Shown piece by piece: positions 34,744 through 43,832 of a stretch of DNA of 64,000 nt. Position 1 is the stretch's first letter; each line of letters starts with the position of its first letter. The notes beneath the pieces were generated by a model. It saw only the letters and a list, made by a program, of their open reading frames with translations, searched no databases and was not told the DNA's origin. Made by a program: the position numbers and the translations under genes. The DNA comes from Acinetobacter sp. ANC 4178 (GTDB lineage: Bacteria > Pseudomonadota > Gammaproteobacteria > Pseudomonadales > Moraxellaceae), in assembly GCF_004331175.1 (NCBI RefSeq), contig NZ_SJOD01000001.1, forward strand, positions 1 through 64,000, read 5' to 3'.

Positions 34744-36210
34744 TTAATGAGTATGCGTATTTTCGATAGGCTGAATCACTTCATCTTCAAGTTTTAACTT
34801 CACAATACCTTGTGAGTTGGTTAATCTTTGCTGAGTTTGAATACGCTTAATCATTTTATCTAACACAGTGATCAGCTCAGGATACTCAAAGTTTTGCACT
34901 TCATCCAAGTTTAACAATAAGTGAAAACCCTTGTATTCATAATCAAACCAACGCTGATAATCCGTTTTTTGAGAAGTATACTTCTCCATCACCTGCCAAG
35001 TTCTCACAGGACCCTGAATCCCTTTCAAATAAATTGGCGATTTAGGCGCACACAGATAATCATTTTTAATAAGGTTATAGGTGTCATCAGAAATTAAAAT
35101 TTCATCAACTGCTGCTGCACTTTGTAAGCGGGCTGCCAAATTCGCATCACGACCTACAATTGTATAGGCCATACGATGTGCAGCACCATAATTCCCAACG
35201 TGGCAATATCCCGTACTGATTCCCATGCGAATATGCAACGGTGGATAACCCATTTTAATCCAACGTTCACGAAGCAACTTCATTTGCTGACGCATGACCA
35301 TTGCCATTTCTACACAGGTTTTCGCATCTTGCTCTACACCTTGTGTATTTGGATCACCAAAGAAAATTAAAATAGCATCGCCCATGAATTTATCGACAGT
35401 GCCTTCATATTGCTTGGCAATTTCAGTCATGTGACTTAAATAATCATTGAGCAAGTAAGCAAGATCATCTGGAATTAATGTTTCAGATAGCTCAGTGAAA
35501 CCTTGAATGTCGGAAAAAAAAACTGTCATTTTTTTACGCTTATATTCAATTTTGGCTTCCGACTCTCCTTTCATAATCGATTGCCAAAGCTGCAATGGCG
35601 CATAACGACTGAGTTGGTTTGCGAACTCCATATAGCGATTCATCTGATTATAATAATATTCACGCTTGGTATGGATATAACGAATACGACGGCTTTGATA
35701 GATAATTCCAACACCAAAATAGGTGATTAAACATAAAAATGAAAGAACCGTTAGCTCTGATGATGTATGTTCGAAATACTCACCAAATCCAAAAATAAAA
35801 ATATTACCAAAATAAAAGACAGCAACACCAAACACACACGTGAGCATGGCTGAGAAAAAGGAAACTTTGGTATTAATAGAGGAAAATAAAATTGCAAAGA
35901 TTGCAGTGAACGTCAGCACCAAACTTAGATGTACAGCCGACAACATAATCGCAATGATGACAACATCTATCGCAAATAGTGTATTGCGCTTGGTATGATA
36001 ACCAAACTTAAAATCCAACCAATTCGAAAGTTTAGGAAGAATTAATGCCACAATTCCAAGCAGAATGGGTACATAAATTTGATATTTGGTTTCTGGGGAT
36101 GTGTAGTGATAAACAACTAAAAGTAGAGATAGCATTGCATATCCCATCACACGATGAAGATATTCAAAATGCTTAGGGTCTCTATCTATCCAATTGCTTA
36201 ATGATAGCAC
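34744..36210 (-). CDS. Membrane-bound class III adenylate cyclase
   Basis: A 488-residue protein with about six N-terminal transmembrane helices (residues 20-185) followed by a class III nucleotidyl cyclase domain (about residues 225-400). Metal-binding aspartates are in 'VFFSDIQGFTE' and 'DKFMGDAILIFFGDP'; the transition-state Asn/Arg are in 'GRDANLAARLQ'. The lysine of 'DKFMGD' and the threonine of 'YTIVG' fit the ATP-selecting pair, so cAMP is the expected product. The start is GTG at 36210 with GGAG and AGG upstream. What the membrane part senses is unknown. Confidence 0.88.
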   Translation of the reverse strand: MLSLSNWIDRDPKHFEYLHRVMGYAMLSLLLVVYHYTSPETKYQIYVPILLGIVALILPKLSNWLDFKFGYHTKRNTLFAIDVVIIAIMLSAVHLSLVLTFTAIFAILFSSINTKVSFFSAMLTCVFGVAVFYFGNIFIFGFGEYFEHTSSELTVLSFLCLITYFGVGIIYQSRRIRYIHTKREYYYNQMNRYMEFANQLSRYAPLQLWQSIMKGESEAKIEYKRKKMTVFFSDIQGFTELSETLIPDDLAYLLNDYLSHMTEIAKQYEGTVDKFMGDAILIFFGDPNTQGVEQDAKTCVEMAMVMRQQMKLLRERWIKMGYPPLHIRMGISTGYCHVGNYGAAHRMAYTIVGRDANLAARLQSAAAVDEILISDDTYNLIKNDYLCAPKSPIYLKGIQGPVRTWQVMEKYTSQKTDYQRWFDYEYKGFHLLLNLDEVQNFEYPELITVLDKMIKRIQTQQRLTNSQGIVKLKLEDEVIQPIENTHTH

Positions 36211-36268
36211 TACCTACTCCAGAACCCGAAACTAATCAATTCATCCATAAACAAATGGTTTTCTGGGA

Positions 36269-36703
36269 TCAATCCATGCGCCAGTCAAATGGCATCTCAC
36301 CTTGACCACGTAGAGCAAGCATTAATGTTTGACGCATATGCGCAAGAACTTCATTCGTATATGGAACTGCTGGTGTGCCCCAAACTGGTTTAGGCCAAGC
36401 CACGTCATTTTGATAACGAACCACATGATGGAAATGCAACTGAGGAACCATGTTACCCAATGCTGCAACATTCATTTTATCAGCACGGAATACACGTGCA
36501 AGCTGACTAGATAACCAACTTGATTCACGTAAGAATTGCTCTTGATCTGCCTGACTCAATTCATACAGCTCAGTTACGCCAGGTACACGCGGAATAAGAA
36601 TAAGCCAAGGAAACTGCATATCATTCATTAAACGACATGTAGAAAGCGGAAAATCGCCTACAAAAAATGTATCTTGAGCAAGTTGTGGATGCAAACTAAA
36701 CAT
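36269..36703 (-). CDS. HIT-domain protein (slightly degenerate triad)
   Basis: A 144-residue HIT-like protein of the diadenosine-polyphosphate hydrolase type: 'FFVGDFPLSTCRLMNDMQFPWLILIPRVPGVTELYEL' and the triad region 'VPQLHFHHVVRYQND'. The motif reads H-F-H-H-V-V, so the third histidine is out of the usual H-x-H-x-H register and catalysis may differ. It is unrelated in position to the HIT gene at 20589. It lies between mfd and the cyclase on the same strand. Confidence 0.82.
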   Translation of the reverse strand: MFSLHPQLAQDTFFVGDFPLSTCRLMNDMQFPWLILIPRVPGVTELYELSQADQEQFLRESSWLSSQLARVFRADKMNVAALGNMVPQLHFHHVVRYQNDVAWPKPVWGTPAVPYTNEVLAHMRQTLMLALRGQGEMPFDWRMD

Positions 36704-36862
36704 ATCTTTATAAATGATGCAAAATTAGAATGATGGTTAATACTATCACATCAAACTAGAGCTGAGTATTCTATAAAAGGTGTTTCATTGCAAATAAATC
36801 ACTATTTTATATGATATTGATCACATTTAACACTTTAATAATTTTTCTAAATAAATCAATTG

Positions 36863-36913
36863 CTTCTTTGGCTATCATTCCAATCTTACTTTTAGAAAGT
36901 CAAGCCAAAGAAG
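36863..36913. repeat. Inverted repeat between mfd and the HIT gene
   Basis: CTTCTTTGGCT (36863-36873) and AGCCAAAGAAG (36903-36913) form a perfect 11-bp inverted repeat around 29 bases. It lies just past the mfd stop codon but lacks a T-run, so it may be a structured 3' end or part of a regulatory site for the HIT gene. Confidence 0.45.
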
Positions 36914-36926
36914 TACGCTCTAGAGA

Positions 36927-39900
36927 CTAATTTAACTCTTTAATCAAACTCTCAAGTAACTCATTAATAAATTGGATTCTTTTTTGAAAATCCTCCAACA
37001 TCACCATGACTTTTAGGCGCTGACCTCCTTCCATGCGAAAGAAAGTCGGATGTTTTTGCATCATACTAATGATACTCATCGCCTGCACGGGTGTATCTTG
37101 TGAAAATTCGATATAGCCTCCATTGGTATTAATATCTATTTTAGTAATACCAAGATGTTCGGCTTTAAGGCGCAATTGATGTACAGCAAACAATTGCTTC
37201 ACTGGTTGTGGTGGAATACCAAAACGATCAATCAATTCCATACGAATATTATCGAGTTTTTCTTGCTGATCTGTATTACTAATGCGCTTATAAAAAAGAA
37301 GTCGTTGATGTACATCTCCCAAATAATCATCTGGAATTAATGCAGGCATATGTAGATTGATTTCAGCCGTTAATGACAATGGTGCATCAAAGTTTGGCGT
37401 TTTGCCCTTCTGAATTGCTTTGGTCGCCTTTTCGAGCATTTCCATATACAAGCTATACCCAATCGCTTGCATAGAGCCACTTTGCTGCTCACCAAGTAAT
37501 TCACCAGCCCCACGGATTTCAAGATCTTCTGTTGCCAACATGAAGCCAGCACCTAATGTTGCGGCACGCTGAATGGCATCGAGTCGTTTTTCCGCATCAC
37601 CTTTCAGTCCTTTAATAGAAGGCACTAACAGATAAGCATAGGCTTGGTGATGCGAACGTCCAACACGTCCACGTAATTGATGTAACTGTGCCAAACCCAA
37701 CTTATCGGCACGTTCAATTAAAATTGTATTGGCATTCGGGACATCAATCCCCGTTTCAATAATGGTTGAACAAACTAGAACATTATATTCTTTATGATAG
37801 AACTGTTGCATGACTTGTTCGAGTTCACGTTCTCGCATTTGCCCATGCGCAACTGCAACGCGTGCTTCAGGTACAAGCTCGCGGAGACTTTCTGCCGCCC
37901 TTTCTATGGTCTCAACTTCATTATGCAAGAAGTAAACTTGCCCGCCACGAAGCAGTTCACGCAAAATCGCTTCTTTTACCGACTCTGATGTATGTTCTTG
38001 TACAAATGTTTTTACAGCTAACCGACGCGCAGGTGGAGTCGCAATAATCGATAAATCACGCATCCCGCTAAATGCCATATTCAAAGTACGTGGAATTGGC
38101 GTTGCTGTCAGTGTCAGCATGTCCACATCAGCGCGCATCGCTTTGATTCGCTCTTTGTCACGTACACCAAAACGATGTTCTTCATCTACAATCATTAAAC
38201 CCAGATTCTTAAACTGGACATTCTCTTGCAGAATCTTGTGAGTACCCACCACAATATCAACTTTACCCTCAGCCAAATCTTCGATGATCTTGAGATGAGT
38301 TTTGCTTGAACCAAAACGGGATAACACTTCAATACGAATTGGCCAATCTGCAAAACGGTCTTTAAATGACTCAAAGTGTTGCTGAGCCAACAAGGTGGTC
38401 GGAACCAACACAGCGACTTGTTTATTGTTTTGAACTGCTAAAAAGGCCGCACGCATAGCCACTTCAGTTTTACCAAAACCGACATCACCACAAACCAGAC
38501 GGTCCATAGGCTTGGCCAATTGCATATCATGCAGCGTTGCTTCAATGGCATTGGCTTGATCTAGAGTTTCTTCATATGCAAATCCACTCGCAAATTGCAT
38601 ATACAAGCTATGATCTAACTCAAAACTGATGCCTGGTTTCGATTGACGTCTTGCCTGTATGTGGAGTAATTCTGCGGCAACATCATGAATTTGCTCTAAA
38701 GCTTTGCGTTTTGCTTTATTCCAAGCATCTGTACCCAGTTTATGCAATGGGGCTAAGTCAGGATCACCACCACTATATCTGCTGATTAAATGCAGATTCG
38801 TTACAGGGACATACACTTTAGCTGCATCGGCATAATCAAGTTGCAAAAATTCATGCTCCTGATCATCAATACTCAGCGTGATTAAACCTGCATAACGCCC
38901 AACCCCATAGTCTATATGTACGACTGGTGCGCCAATACTCAGTTCAGTCAAACTTTTAATCAGAAACTCTTCTGAAACTTCCTGCTGACGCTTACGGCGG
39001 CGCTGTACTACGCGATGTTCATAGAGCTGGTTTTCTGAAATTACACTCAATTGCCCTCGAACGACCAGACCACGGTCAAGCGGTGCGTTGGTAATTGCAA
39101 TTGCTTGTAAGGATTGCTGGAAATCAGCAAAGCTTTCGACACTTGGAATATCACCTAAAAAAGGTCGCAAGGCATCTTTTAAAGTTTCACGTCGACCTGC
39201 ACTTTCTGCAACGAGTAAAACTGGATGATTCACTGCATCTAAATATTGCTTTACAGCAGCAAATGGTTTTTCTTGCTTAGGGTCAACCGCTAAACGTGGT
39301 GGCGTTTCAGTATCTAAATTGATCGCTCCAGCGCGTTCTTCTACCGCTTCAGCAGATGCAATAACACGAGCAAATTTATTTAATTGTTCCAAAACAACGT
39401 TTGGCGAAAGAAATAATTCTTCGGGTGGCAAGATCGGATGATCAACATTATGCCGACGGTCTTCATAACGTCGAAGTACTTCTTTCCAAAAACTGGATAT
39501 CCCCTCATCCAACCCATTATCTGTAATGACAATGCCATTCTGTGGTAAGTACGCCATAAGTGTACTTTGGCTTTGCATCAAGGACTTTTCAAAAAAAAGC
39601 GGTAAATAAAACTCAAGACCTGGCGAGGCAATACCCTCTAGTACATCTTGGTAAATTGGATTCTTTTTTGGATTTGCCGTTGGGAAACTTTCTGCATAAC
39701 GATCTCTGAATAAAGAGCGTGCTTCTTTAAGTGGAAACTCCTTGGCTGGAAGTACACTAAATTTTTCTAAATTTTGCGTAGTACGCTGTGTTTCAGGATC
39801 AAAGAATTTAAGCGTGTCAATTTCATCATCAAAAAGGTCAATACGTATTGGTGAATTTTGCCCCGATGCGAAAATATCCATAATACTGCCACGCACAGCA

Positions 39901-40385
39901 AATTCACCATGATCATATACCGTATCAACCAGATGATAGCCTGCCTGAATCAAGCGCAGTTTTTGCTTTTCAATATCAAATTTTTGTCCAATCTGAATAT
40001 CAAAATGCTCTCCCAACACCCAAGAAGTTGGTGCAACACGTTGTGCTAACGTTGAGGCAGAAACCAACAATACCCCTTGCTGTGGCATGTTGGACAAAAT
40101 AGCTAGACGTTCCGAAACGATATCTTGATGAGGAGATAGGCGGTCATAAGGCAAAATTTCCCAATCGGGAAAAATTGTTGGCTTTAGCCCATAAAACTCA
40201 AGCTCACTTTCCAACTGTGCTAAGTGCTGACTATTCCGTGCAACAAGGATAAAAAGTTGCTGATGTTGTTTTGAGATTTCTTTAAATAATAGTGCAGCAG
40301 CTGAACCTTGTAGTTGTCCGATCCAGCGTTTGTCACCTGCTTTCAACTTAGACAGATTGAGTTGAGCAATTTCTTGTTGGAACAT
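36927..40385 (-). CDS. mfd: Transcription-repair coupling factor Mfd
   Basis: A 1152-residue DNA translocase that removes stalled RNA polymerase and recruits UvrA. It has the N-terminal UvrB-like region ('ILPYDRLSPHQDIVSERLAIL'), the RNA polymerase-interacting domain ('GAPVVHIDYGVGRYAGL'), helicase motifs 'VCGDVGFGKTEVAMRAAFLA', 'IVDEEHRFGV', 'LTLTATPIPRTLN' and the translocation/TRG region ('QLRGRVGRSHHQAYAYLLVP'), plus the C-terminal autoinhibitory domain. Full length for the family. Confidence 0.97.
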   Translation of the reverse strand: MFQQEIAQLNLSKLKAGDKRWIGQLQGSAAALLFKEISKQHQQLFILVARNSQHLAQLESELEFYGLKPTIFPDWEILPYDRLSPHQDIVSERLAILSNMPQQGVLLVSASTLAQRVAPTSWVLGEHFDIQIGQKFDIEKQKLRLIQAGYHLVDTVYDHGEFAVRGSIMDIFASGQNSPIRIDLFDDEIDTLKFFDPETQRTTQNLEKFSVLPAKEFPLKEARSLFRDRYAESFPTANPKKNPIYQDVLEGIASPGLEFYLPLFFEKSLMQSQSTLMAYLPQNGIVITDNGLDEGISSFWKEVLRRYEDRRHNVDHPILPPEELFLSPNVVLEQLNKFARVIASAEAVEERAGAINLDTETPPRLAVDPKQEKPFAAVKQYLDAVNHPVLLVAESAGRRETLKDALRPFLGDIPSVESFADFQQSLQAIAITNAPLDRGLVVRGQLSVISENQLYEHRVVQRRRKRQQEVSEEFLIKSLTELSIGAPVVHIDYGVGRYAGLITLSIDDQEHEFLQLDYADAAKVYVPVTNLHLISRYSGGDPDLAPLHKLGTDAWNKAKRKALEQIHDVAAELLHIQARRQSKPGISFELDHSLYMQFASGFAYEETLDQANAIEATLHDMQLAKPMDRLVCGDVGFGKTEVAMRAAFLAVQNNKQVAVLVPTTLLAQQHFESFKDRFADWPIRIEVLSRFGSSKTHLKIIEDLAEGKVDIVVGTHKILQENVQFKNLGLMIVDEEHRFGVRDKERIKAMRADVDMLTLTATPIPRTLNMAFSGMRDLSIIATPPARRLAVKTFVQEHTSESVKEAILRELLRGGQVYFLHNEVETIERAAESLRELVPEARVAVAHGQMRERELEQVMQQFYHKEYNVLVCSTIIETGIDVPNANTILIERADKLGLAQLHQLRGRVGRSHHQAYAYLLVPSIKGLKGDAEKRLDAIQRAATLGAGFMLATEDLEIRGAGELLGEQQSGSMQAIGYSLYMEMLEKATKAIQKGKTPNFDAPLSLTAEINLHMPALIPDDYLGDVHQRLLFYKRISNTDQQEKLDNIRMELIDRFGIPPQPVKQLFAVHQLRLKAEHLGITKIDINTNGGYIEFSQDTPVQAMSIISMMQKHPTFFRMEGGQRLKVMVMLEDFQKRIQFINELLESLIKELN

Positions 40386-40564
40386 GTAGATCGCTTTTTA
40401 GAGATAAGTCACTGAGTTACAATCTTATCATGCAGCTAAAAGTACATAAAATTTTTATGCAGTTATATCGTGACTGAATCTAACACAGCGATTGCGCTGT
40501 ATGATGCGACTACATTAATGAATGACATGTTTGATATATAGGTTTTACTTTTTAAGTTCTAAGT

Positions 40565-40921
40565 TTATTTCTCTCGAATAAAACTGCGATAGTAATCATT
40601 CAGTTTTTTTACGATATTCTTAAATTGGCGTAAATTCTCTTCAGTATTGCCTAAACGTGCGACAAATCTCTGTTGTGTAATTTCCAAATCAATCTTTTCA
40701 TTAATTAACATGGCTGCGTAATAAAGTGCTTGCAGATCATCAAACTTATTTAAGCGACGATTTGAGAAGTATTCTAGCCGTTCAGCCAGCTCCTGATTTA
40801 GAACGATTCCATCTACTATATAGCCCTGCTGTTGATCAAACTGAATCGCATGTTCCAACAGGTAAGCTTCCTCCTCTTTCACTTTAGAACTTTTAAATAC
40901 ATCTTTAAGCTTGTTCAGCAT
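40565..40921 (-). CDS. Small protein of unknown function
   Basis: A 118-residue cytoplasmic, mostly helical protein, beginning 'MLNKLKDVFKSSKVKEEEAYLLEHA'. It is charged, with a middle region 'ELAERLEYFSNRRLNKFDDLQALYYAAML' and no recognised domain. The ATG at 40921 has GGGG about 9 bases upstream. It is divergent from putP across a 743-bp non-coding gap. Confidence 0.65.
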   Translation of the reverse strand: MLNKLKDVFKSSKVKEEEAYLLEHAIQFDQQQGYIVDGIVLNQELAERLEYFSNRRLNKFDDLQALYYAAMLINEKIDLEITQQRFVARLGNTEENLRQFKNIVKKLNDYYRSFIREK

Positions 40922-41664
40922 CTCAGCACACCCCACCAACCTTTTGAATGACTATTATATAGTGCAAATACTTAAGTCTTTCGTTCGGCAAGATTTAATC
41001 GCTAGTTTTTATTCACTTAGACCATCAATGCGCTATATTCGCACCATGCAAATATTGTGTTCACTCTAATTTTTTACCTCTATAAATGGAAATAGGACGG
41101 GTACTTTTACCCTCCCAGTCTCTTCACTATTTTGAAGTAAAAAAATCATTGGAAAACTAGAGAATAACTATACAAATGTAGAATATAGAAGAGTAAAATC
41201 AAACTTGGCAAAATTTAATTGAAAAATATAGCAATATCAAAATTGCTCTAAAAAAGCTTAATTTTTAAGTTTCATGGCTTGATTGCTGCAAAAGAAGAAG
41301 TCAATTAAAGCTATCTAACTAATATTTCTTGCAAATAAAGATAAAACTTATTGTTGTTTTATGTAAACAGAATCATTTTTTTGAAGAAATTCCATCTATA
41401 TAGGCTAAATTATCATCAAATATGGTGAATAATCATCTTTTCAAAGCATTCATTCTTTAAAAAAAGCCATTTTACATATTCTCAGTCTAATTTTTTGTCA
41501 TTTTTAGTTTTGTAACTAAAATTACATTTCGCTACACAAAATGACTATAAACACCCTAGAAATGTAACAGTAAGTAATTTTGCTTTTATGATTGAATCAC
41601 CTCCTCGCTATTGCAGCTCAAAAAATCATCTTGGATTGATGGTTTTAGTACAAAGGATGGGCAT
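40922..41664. other. Long AT-rich non-coding region upstream of putP
   Basis: This 743-bp gap holds no convincing gene. It contains a short GGGTA/TACCC hairpin near 41100-41115, a TTAGTT/AACTAA palindrome (about 41505-41520), and the inverted repeat that frames a possible putP promoter (41522-41567). The DNA is strongly AT-rich. Regulatory RNA or distant operators are possible, but nothing more can be supported by eye. Confidence 0.5.
41522..41567 (+). promoter_or_regulatory. Inverted repeat flanking a putative putP promoter
   Basis: TTACATTTC (41522-41530) and GAAATGTAA (41559-41567) are a perfect 9-bp inverted repeat 28 bases apart. Between them TATAAA (41546-41551) can serve as a -10; the -35 is poor, which suits an activated promoter. 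A TTAGTT-N4-AACTAA palindrome lies just upstream. A regulator such as the nearby Lrp-family protein may bind here. About 100 bases separate it from the putP start. Confidence 0.5.
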
Positions 41665-43176
41665 ATGAGTCAAGTGAACCCTACATTAATCACCTTTATT
41701 TTTTACATTATCGCAATGGTCGGTATTGGCCTATATGCCTATAAGGCAACTTCAGATTTCTCTGACTACATTTTGGGTGGACGTAGTCTTGGAAGCGTTG
41801 TAACTGCACTTTCTGCAGGTGCATCAGACATGAGCGGCTGGTTGCTCATGGGTTTACCAGGAGCAATTTACCTCTCTGGTCTCTCTGAAGCGTGGATTGC
41901 TATTGGTCTAATTATCGGCGCATGGCTAAACTGGCTTTTAGTGGCAGGACGTTTACGTGTTCACACTGAATTTCAGAATAATGCACTGACCTTACCAGAT
42001 TTTTTCACTGGTCGTTTTGGTGATAAAAAGCGTGTATTACGTATTATTTCAGCATTCGTTATTTTAATCTTCTTTGCTATTTACTGTGCTTCGGGCATGG
42101 TTGCTGGCGCACGTTTATTCGAAAGCTTGTTCGGATGGAACTACTCTACTGCCCTTTGGATTGGTGCACTCGCAACAATTTCATATGTATGTATTGGTGG
42201 TTTCCTTGCAGTAAGCTGGACGGATACATTCCAAGCAGGCTTAATGATTTTTGCCTTGTTGTTAATGCCAATGATTGCTTATCTTTCTATTGATAACCAT
42301 AGTCAACAGTTTGGTGTATTGCTTGAAGCTGCTCGTCCACAAGCGTGGAATATGCTTGAAGGGCTGAGTACCGTTGCGATTCTATCATCAATGGCATGGG
42401 GCTTAGGCTATTTTGGTCAACCACATATCCTTGTACGCTTTATGGCAGCCGATTCTGTGAAGACGATTCCAGCTGCACGTCGTATTGGTATGGCTTGGAT
42501 GATTTTATGTCTTGGTGGTGCAGTAGGTACAGGCTTTATTGGTATTGCTTACTTCCAACAGCACCCAGAACTCGCAGCCGTTGTTTCTCAGAACCCTGAA
42601 ACAATTTTTATGGAATTGAATAAAATTTTATTTAATCCATGGGTGGCTGGTATTATCCTTGCTGCAATTCTTTCAGCTGTTATGAGTACTTTAAGCTGTC
42701 AGCTTCTAGTTTGCTCAAGTACCTTAACTGAAGATTTGTACAAAGCATTTATCCGTAAAAATGCAACGCAAAAAGAATTGGTTTGGGTTGGTCGTTTGAT
42801 GGTTATCAGTATTTCTATCCTTGCGATTACTCTTGCTCAAAACCCAGACAGTAAAGTTTTAGGTTTGGTGGCTTATGCTTGGGCTGGTTTCGGTGCTGCA
42901 TTTGGTCCATTGATTATCTTGTCTTTGTTCTGGAAGCGTATGACACTGAATGGTGCAATCGTGGGTATTCTTGTCGGTGCAATTACCGTGATCGTATGGA
43001 AAAATACGATGGGTTATACTGGCTTGTATGAAATTATTCCGGGCTTCATTCTATCGTTCATCAGCATTATTGTTGTGAGCCTTCTTGGTAAAGCGCCAGA
43101 GAAAGAAGTGATTGACCGTTTTGAACAAGCAGATGCTTTTTACAAACGTGAGATGGCTGAATTGAAGAATAAATAA
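41665..43176 (+). CDS. putP: Sodium/proline symporter PutP
   Basis: A 503-residue SSS-family transporter with about 13 transmembrane helices that imports proline with Na+. It has 'YILGGRSLGSVVTALSAGASDMSGWLLMGLPG', 'RLRVHTEFQNNALTLPDFF' and 'AWGLGYFGQPHILVRFMA', all typical of PutP. AAGGATG lies about 6 bases before the ATG at 41665; an upstream frame from 41611 is not family-like. It is the transport part of the put cluster with the Lrp-type regulator and putA. Confidence 0.95.
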   Translation: MSQVNPTLITFIFYIIAMVGIGLYAYKATSDFSDYILGGRSLGSVVTALSAGASDMSGWLLMGLPGAIYLSGLSEAWIAIGLIIGAWLNWLLVAGRLRVHTEFQNNALTLPDFFTGRFGDKKRVLRIISAFVILIFFAIYCASGMVAGARLFESLFGWNYSTALWIGALATISYVCIGGFLAVSWTDTFQAGLMIFALLLMPMIAYLSIDNHSQQFGVLLEAARPQAWNMLEGLSTVAILSSMAWGLGYFGQPHILVRFMAADSVKTIPAARRIGMAWMILCLGGAVGTGFIGIAYFQQHPELAAVVSQNPETIFMELNKILFNPWVAGIILAAILSAVMSTLSCQLLVCSSTLTEDLYKAFIRKNATQKELVWVGRLMVISISILAITLAQNPDSKVLGLVAYAWAGFGAAFGPLIILSLFWKRMTLNGAIVGILVGAITVIVWKNTMGYTGLYEIIPGFILSFISIIVVSLLGKAPEKEVIDRFEQADAFYKREMAELKNK

Positions 43177-43191
43177 TTCTTCGTACAGTTA

Positions 43192-43224
43192 AAAAATAAA
43201 GGGGCTAAATGCCCCTTTATTTTT
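43192..43224. terminator. Bidirectional terminator between putP and the Lrp-family gene
   Basis: AAAAATAAAGGGGC (43192-43205) pairs with GCCCCTTTATTTTT (43211-43224) across a TAAAT loop; it overlaps the last bases of the regulator gene. Confidence 0.9.
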
Positions 43225-43714
43225 ATCTGCTCTTTTTAATTTTCAGGTTCAACTTTGCACTTTCTTTAATGACTTCCATAACAGGATAGCTTCGGGTTTC
43301 TTTAATACCGGGTAACTGCCAAAGCACCTGCCCTGATATTTTACGAAACTCTTCCATACTGGCGCAGCGGATCTTTATAACAAAATCAAATCCACCACTG
43401 GTCATGTGACATTCAACAATTTCTGGATACTGCATCACTGCCTCGCAGAACTCATCTAATACATTTGGTGTGGTTTTATCGAGTAAAATCTCTACAAAGA
43501 CCACAAAATTTGAATTCAACATCGCAGCGTTTAACTTGGCTTCATAACCAAGAATAAACCCATCTTTACTGAGCTTCTGTACCCTTGCCAATACTGCCGT
43601 TGGTGACAAGTTCACTTCTTCTGCCAATTTAATATTCGATATTCGACCATCGTTTTGCAGAATATCTAAAATTTTAATATCCGTTCGATCAAGCGATAAG
43701 ATTTGGCTAGACAT
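43223..43714 (-). CDS. putR: Lrp/AsnC-family regulator, probably of put genes
   Basis: A 163-residue transcription factor with an N-terminal helix-turn-helix ('LDRTDIKILDILQNDGRISNIKLAEEVNLSPTAVLARVQKL') and an AsnC ligand-binding domain ('VVFVEILLDKTTPNVLDEF', 'TSGGFDFVIKIRC'). It lies between putP and putA and is divergent from putA (118 bp between starts), the arrangement of proline-responsive PutR-type activators in several proteobacteria. The role is inferred from family and context. Confidence 0.85.
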   Translation of the reverse strand: MSSQILSLDRTDIKILDILQNDGRISNIKLAEEVNLSPTAVLARVQKLSKDGFILGYEAKLNAAMLNSNFVVFVEILLDKTTPNVLDEFCEAVMQYPEIVECHMTSGGFDFVIKIRCASMEEFRKISGQVLWQLPGIKETRSYPVMEVIKESAKLNLKIKKSR

Positions 43715-43832
43715 CTGAATTAATCTCTAAAAATAAAGGAAACTATAGTGAGTTATTCGGGTTTATTTCTGTGATCATTAATTATATACGGCAATTTGCT
43801 TAACTCAATCTTTTCAGTCACAGGAAGTTGGC

